Assembly: GCA_964564015.1 (NCBI GenBank)
Contig: CAZLZR010000017.1
Location: 1 to 64,000, forward strand
From: Acetivibrio sp964564015
GTDB taxonomy: Bacteria > Bacillota > Clostridia > Acetivibrionales > Acetivibrionaceae
Reading direction: 5' to 3'
DNA length: 64,000 nt
Shown here in pieces: positions 61,013 through 64,000 of the stretch. The notes under the pieces were generated by a model. The model saw only the letters and a list, made by a program, of their open reading frames with translations. It did no database searches and had not been told where the DNA came from. The stretch's first letter is position 1; each line of letters begins with the position of its first letter. A program made the translations under genes and the position numbers.

Positions 61013-61897
61013 TTAAAATTGCTTCTTCATTTTTAACAACTTACAGCCTTTAATAAATAAAACCTCACTTAATCCTATAAATTTAGCACTATCATCATAT
61101 GTCCGGAGTATCATGCCTTTTTTTAATTGTGAATCTTTCAATTCTACATAAGCGCCATTAATTATTTTCTTTGTTTCCAGACTGTTTAAATCCACTCTGT
61201 CCAATTCCTTAAAAACGTCTTCAACACTTGAAATTTTCCCGGATATTGAATTATCCCTTGAGTACTCGTATATTTCTTCAAGAGTAAGCGAATCGGCAAG
61301 CTCAAAATTTCCTGCCCGTGTTCTTACAAGGAATGACATGTGTCCCCCGCATCCAAGCTTATCCCCGATATCCGAACATAATGTCCTTATATATGTACCT
61401 TTAGAACATTCCACATCAAATACAGCCTTATTGTCTCTGATATCCAGTATATCTATAGAATGTATTGTTACATTCCTCGGTTTCCGCTCAATTGTAATTC
61501 CTTCTCTTGCAAGCTCATAAAGTTTTTTGCCTTCAACTTTAATGGCCGAATACATGGGAGGAATTTGTTCATATCTCCCAACAAAACTTTTTATGGCGCT
61601 AAAAATCTGCTCTTCGGAATAATTAGCTTCACATACCTTCAAGACTTTACCATAATTATCCTGTGTGTCCGTAGAAACTCCAAGAGTCAGTTCTGCACGG
61701 TATACCTTATCCTTATCCGTCAGATAATCTATAGTTTTAGTTGCCTTTCCAATGCATACAGGCAAGACACCTACAGCACTCGGATCAAGTGTACCCGTAT
61801 GACCTATCTTTTTTTCCTTTAGCACACTTCTTAAATACGCCACAATGTCAAAAGAAGTCATACCCGGGGGCTTTAACACATTAAGAATTCCATCCAT
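61013..61897 (-). CDS. truB: tRNA pseudouridine(55) synthase
   Basis: 294 residues. GHTGTLDPSAVGVLPVCIGKATK contains the catalytic Asp; MYSAIKVEGKKLYELAREG and CSKGTYIRTLCSDIG are family motifs. It isomerises U55 in the T-loop of tRNAs. Begins 2 bp after the DHH gene, so translationally coupled. Confidence 0.95.
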   Translation of the reverse strand: MDGILNVLKPPGMTSFDIVAYLRSVLKEKKIGHTGTLDPSAVGVLPVCIGKATKTIDYLTDKDKVYRAELTLGVSTDTQDNYGKVLKVCEANYSEEQIFSAIKSFVGRYEQIPPMYSAIKVEGKKLYELAREGITIERKPRNVTIHSIDILDIRDNKAVFDVECSKGTYIRTLCSDIGDKLGCGGHMSFLVRTRAGNFELADSLTLEEIYEYSRDNSISGKISSVEDVFKELDRVDLNSLETKKIINGAYVELKDSQLKKGMILRTYDDSAKFIGLSEVLFIKGCKLLKMKKQF

Positions 61898-61899
61898 AA

Positions 61900-62856
61900 T
61901 TATAGAACTTCCCTTATATCTTTATTAATCATATCCTTTATCTCTTCCATATTCCCTTTAACAGTACAACCTGCCGCCTTCTTGTGTCCACCACCTGAAT
62001 ATTTGTTTGCAATAGCGGAAACATCTACATAGCTTTGGGAACGAAAGTTAATTTTAAATTCATTATCACTCCGCTGCTTTATCAAAACAGCTACTTCCAC
62101 GCCATTTATATTTCTTGCAATATTTACCAATCCATCACTATCCTCATCATCAGCACCGGCTTTTTTTATCATATCATCTGTAATTGTTATAAAAGCAACC
62201 TTTCCCTCTTCAAAAATTTCAATTGAATCTATTGCCAAACCCATTAATTTGACTTTCTTGAGAGGTACTGTCTCAAAAACCAATTGCGAAATCATAGATA
62301 CATTTGCACCATTATTAATTAAGTCTGCTGTGATCTGGTGGGTTATAGGAGTTGTATTACTATATTTGAATCCACCTGTATCTGTGGCAATAGCCACATA
62401 CAAGCAAGTTGCAATACTTTCATCCACACTAACTCCCATCCTTTTGATCAGCTCGTACACCATTTCTCCCACTGCTGCTGCAGTTGAGTTAACATGGTTT
62501 ATTGATGCAAATTCAGTATTTGTGGTGTGATGGTCTATATTTACAGTAAGAGTGGTACTGTTGAATATATCAACCCTTTTTCCAAGTCTATCCAAATCCC
62601 CTGTATCAAGGGCAATTACGAGGTCAAAATTTTGGAAATTTGATTTATACACTTCAACATATTCTTTCCCTGGCAAAAATTCATAGGTAGAAGGAATTTC
62701 CTCCTCAATGTAAACCATGCTTTTCTTGCCTATCTTTTCCAGCGCCAATGCAAGGGCCAAACTTGATCCCAGTCCATCACCGTCTACAGAAACATGCGGT
62801 AGAATAGCTATTTTATCCGCTCCGTTTACTGCATCCATAATTCTTTTATCAATCAT
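61900..62856 (-). CDS. nrnA: DHH-family oligoribonuclease/phosphoesterase (NrnA-like)
   Basis: About 318 residues. SVDGDGLGSSLALA (Asp-x-Asp), ALDTGDLDR, IDHHTTN (DHH motif) and GGGHKKAAGCTV in the DHHA1 domain identify the NrnA group, which degrades short oligoribonucleotides, and pAp in some members. The ATG at 62856 has GAGAGG seven bases upstream; the ATG two codons earlier lies almost on the SD. Between rbfA and truB, its usual place. Confidence 0.9.
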   Translation of the reverse strand: MIDKRIMDAVNGADKIAILPHVSVDGDGLGSSLALALALEKIGKKSMVYIEEEIPSTYEFLPGKEYVEVYKSNFQNFDLVIALDTGDLDRLGKRVDIFNSTTLTVNIDHHTTNTEFASINHVNSTAAAVGEMVYELIKRMGVSVDESIATCLYVAIATDTGGFKYSNTTPITHQITADLINNGANVSMISQLVFETVPLKKVKLMGLAIDSIEIFEEGKVAFITITDDMIKKAGADDEDSDGLVNIARNINGVEVAVLIKQRSDNEFKINFRSQSYVDVSAIANKYSGGGHKKAAGCTVKGNMEEIKDMINKDIREVL

Positions 62857-62916
62857 ATACATACCTCTCTAATGAATAAAAAATACATCAATATAATAAT
62901 CAATTATATTATTTAA

Positions 62917-63020
62917 GGTTGGGGAATTCTCCCCAACCCCACAGCGGTTAACATATCTATTAAACACTTCACCGCAAAAGTTACAATCAGAGTAGTAAGT
63001 TCCGCTGTGATAATCAGGGG
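62917..63020. repeat. Hairpin and REP-like palindrome, copy 2
   Basis: GGTTGGGGA / TCCCCAACC (62917-62925 / 62930-62938) is a short hairpin. Next, ACAGCGG (62941-62947) pairs with CCGCTGT (63002-63008), with CCCC and GGGG outside. The GTAAGTTCCGCTGTGATAATCAG-like right arm matches the minus strand of 51193-51216. Sits between rbfA and the DHH gene within the operon. Confidence 0.5.
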
Positions 63021-63030
63021 AACAATACAA

Positions 63031-63378
63031 TTAATCATCTTGCTTAACAGCATCATTTATCAACTTCGAGATATACGCCCCATGCTCTATTGAATTGTCC
63101 AGCTCAAACTGAATTTCGGGAGTATATCTAAGTTGAACCCTGTGTCCAACTTCCCGTCTGATAAAACCTGCGGCACTTTTCAGCCCATCAAGTGAATTCT
63201 TTTTTTCCTCTTCATTTCCCATAATGCTGACGAATACTTTCGCATAACGCAGATCCCTAGTTACATTGACATTAGTTACACTTATCAATTTAGAAAGCCT
63301 GGGATCTTTAAGTTCGCCCTGTATTATCGAACTTATTTCTTTCTTCATCTCTTCCGAGATTCTTACCGTTCTATCCAT
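63031..63378 (-). CDS. rbfA: 30S ribosome-binding factor A
   Basis: 115 residues. ISEEMKKEISSIIQGELKDPRLSKLISVTNV and DLRYAKVFVSIMG form the KH-like fold of RbfA, ending RYTPEIQFELDNSIEHGAYISKLI. It assists late maturation of the small subunit. AGGAG eight bases before the ATG; 28 bp after infB. Confidence 0.96.
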   Translation of the reverse strand: MDRTVRISEEMKKEISSIIQGELKDPRLSKLISVTNVNVTRDLRYAKVFVSIMGNEEEKKNSLDGLKSAAGFIRREVGHRVQLRYTPEIQFELDNSIEHGAYISKLINDAVKQDD

Positions 63379-63406
63379 AAAACCACTCCTGTATTAGCGT
63401 TAGGAT

Positions 63407-64000
63407 TTATCTCTTAACCTCTTCCATTACAAAAGCCTCAACAACATCGCCCTCTTTAAGGTCATTGAACTTTTCGATTGAAAGGCCACATTCAAATCCC
63501 TGTGCCACTTCCTTTACATCATCCTTGAACCTCTTTAATGAAGCAAGCTTGCCTTCATGTACAACAATTCCATCACGAACCAACCTTACGTCAGAATTTC
63601 TTGAAACCTTTCCGTCTATTACATAACCTCCGCCAATTGTGCCTACTCCTGAAACTTTAAATATCTGTCTTATTTCAATATGTCCAGATACTACTTCTTT
63701 ATACGTCGGTTCAAGCATACCTTTCATCGCAGCCTGAATATCTTCTATTGCGTTATATATTATTCTGTAAAGTCTCAAATCAACTCCGGATTCTTTTGCT
63801 ATTTCTGCAACATTTGTGGCTGGTCTTACATTAAAGCCTATAATTATGGCATTTGATACCTGAGCCAATGTAACATCGGATTCAGTAACAGCACCAACAC
63901 CACCGTGAATGATCTTAACTCTGACTTCCTCGTTGCTGAGCTTCTCCAATGACTGTTTAACAGCTTCAACAGAACCTTGAACGTCTGCTTTTACAATTAT
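63407..64000 (-). CDS. infB: Translation initiation factor IF-2, C-terminal part
   Basis: Partial: the frame continues through the window edge at 64000, and the first visible residues are IIVKADVQGSVEAVKQSL, the start of IF-2 domain 3. Then AVTESDVTLAQVSNAIIIGFNVRP and, in domain 4, GTIGGGYVIDGKVSRNSDVRLVRDG and HEGKLASLKRFKDDVKEV, which binds fMet-tRNA. ~198 of a typical 700-1000 residues are present; the GTPase domain lies outside the window. Confidence 0.96.
   Translation of the reverse strand: MIVKADVQGSVEAVKQSLEKLSNEEVRVKIIHGGVGAVTESDVTLAQVSNAIIIGFNVRPATNVAEIAKESGVDLRLYRIIYNAIEDIQAAMKGMLEPTYKEVVSGHIEIRQIFKVSGVGTIGGGYVIDGKVSRNSDVRLVRDGIVVHEGKLASLKRFKDDVKEVAQGFECGLSIEKFNDLKEGDVVEAFVMEEVKR

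Overview
The window looks like a chromosomal segment of a low-GC, anaerobic, spore-forming, cellulosome-producing member of the Clostridia (Acetivibrio/Ruminiclostridium-like; genus is an inference). Support comes from two secreted glycoside hydrolases ending in paired type I dockerin repeats, an S-layer-homology protein, and sporulation genes (SpoIID-like, SpoVD-type PBP, Spo0E-like). Starts are often GTG or TTG behind strong Shine-Dalgarno (SD) sequences.

Layout. 0.4-9 kb: MATE efflux pump, small membrane proteins, a secreted YcdB/SLH protein, then a three-gene unit of two paralogous lipoprotein-like proteins and a radical SAM/SPASM enzyme that resembles a peptide-modification system, and a CBM25-like protein. 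8.9-14.4 kb: yajC-tgt-queA, a lipoprotein and a SpoIID/LytB protein. 14.7-18.5 kb: lysine riboswitch controlling asd-dapA-dapB-ACT, which supplies diaminopimelate and lysine. 18.6-28.4 kb: cobO-type adenosyltransferase, a 199-bp MITE with a perfect 9-bp target duplication, tRNA-Leu(GAG), an amino acid permease, a sirtuin, an ABC-F protein with a leader peptide, and a BlaI/BlaR1-type pair with visible operators. 28.5-32.9 kb: dockerin-bearing GH5 and GH26 putative mannanases with a divergent AraC regulator.

33-42 kb is an accessory island: a leader-like small protein with an AMP-forming ligase; an orphan YSDD reverse transcriptase preceded by its own promoter and a ~130-nt structured RNA with a terminator; a broken RHS polymorphic toxin with a YwqJ-like deaminase tip and a probable immunity gene; an integrase-core remnant; and a murA cut to its first ~120 residues. 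The island appears to have invaded the 3' end of the division/cell-wall cluster.

42-64 kb (all minus strand apart from one small plus-strand gene): the dcw cluster mraZ-rsmH-ftsL-spoVD-murE-murF-mraY-ftsW-murG, with a canonical MraZ operator and an unusual 340-bp array of CTTTTGT motifs between rsmH and ftsL; then rodA, a Spo0E-like gene, lgt, a YfmF/YfmH M16 pair, and the translation operon infB-rbfA-DHH phosphoesterase-truB-ribF, with infB running off the window.

The best candidates for something undescribed are the reverse transcriptase plus structured RNA (35.2-36.7 kb) and the radical SAM unit (5.1-8.3 kb).
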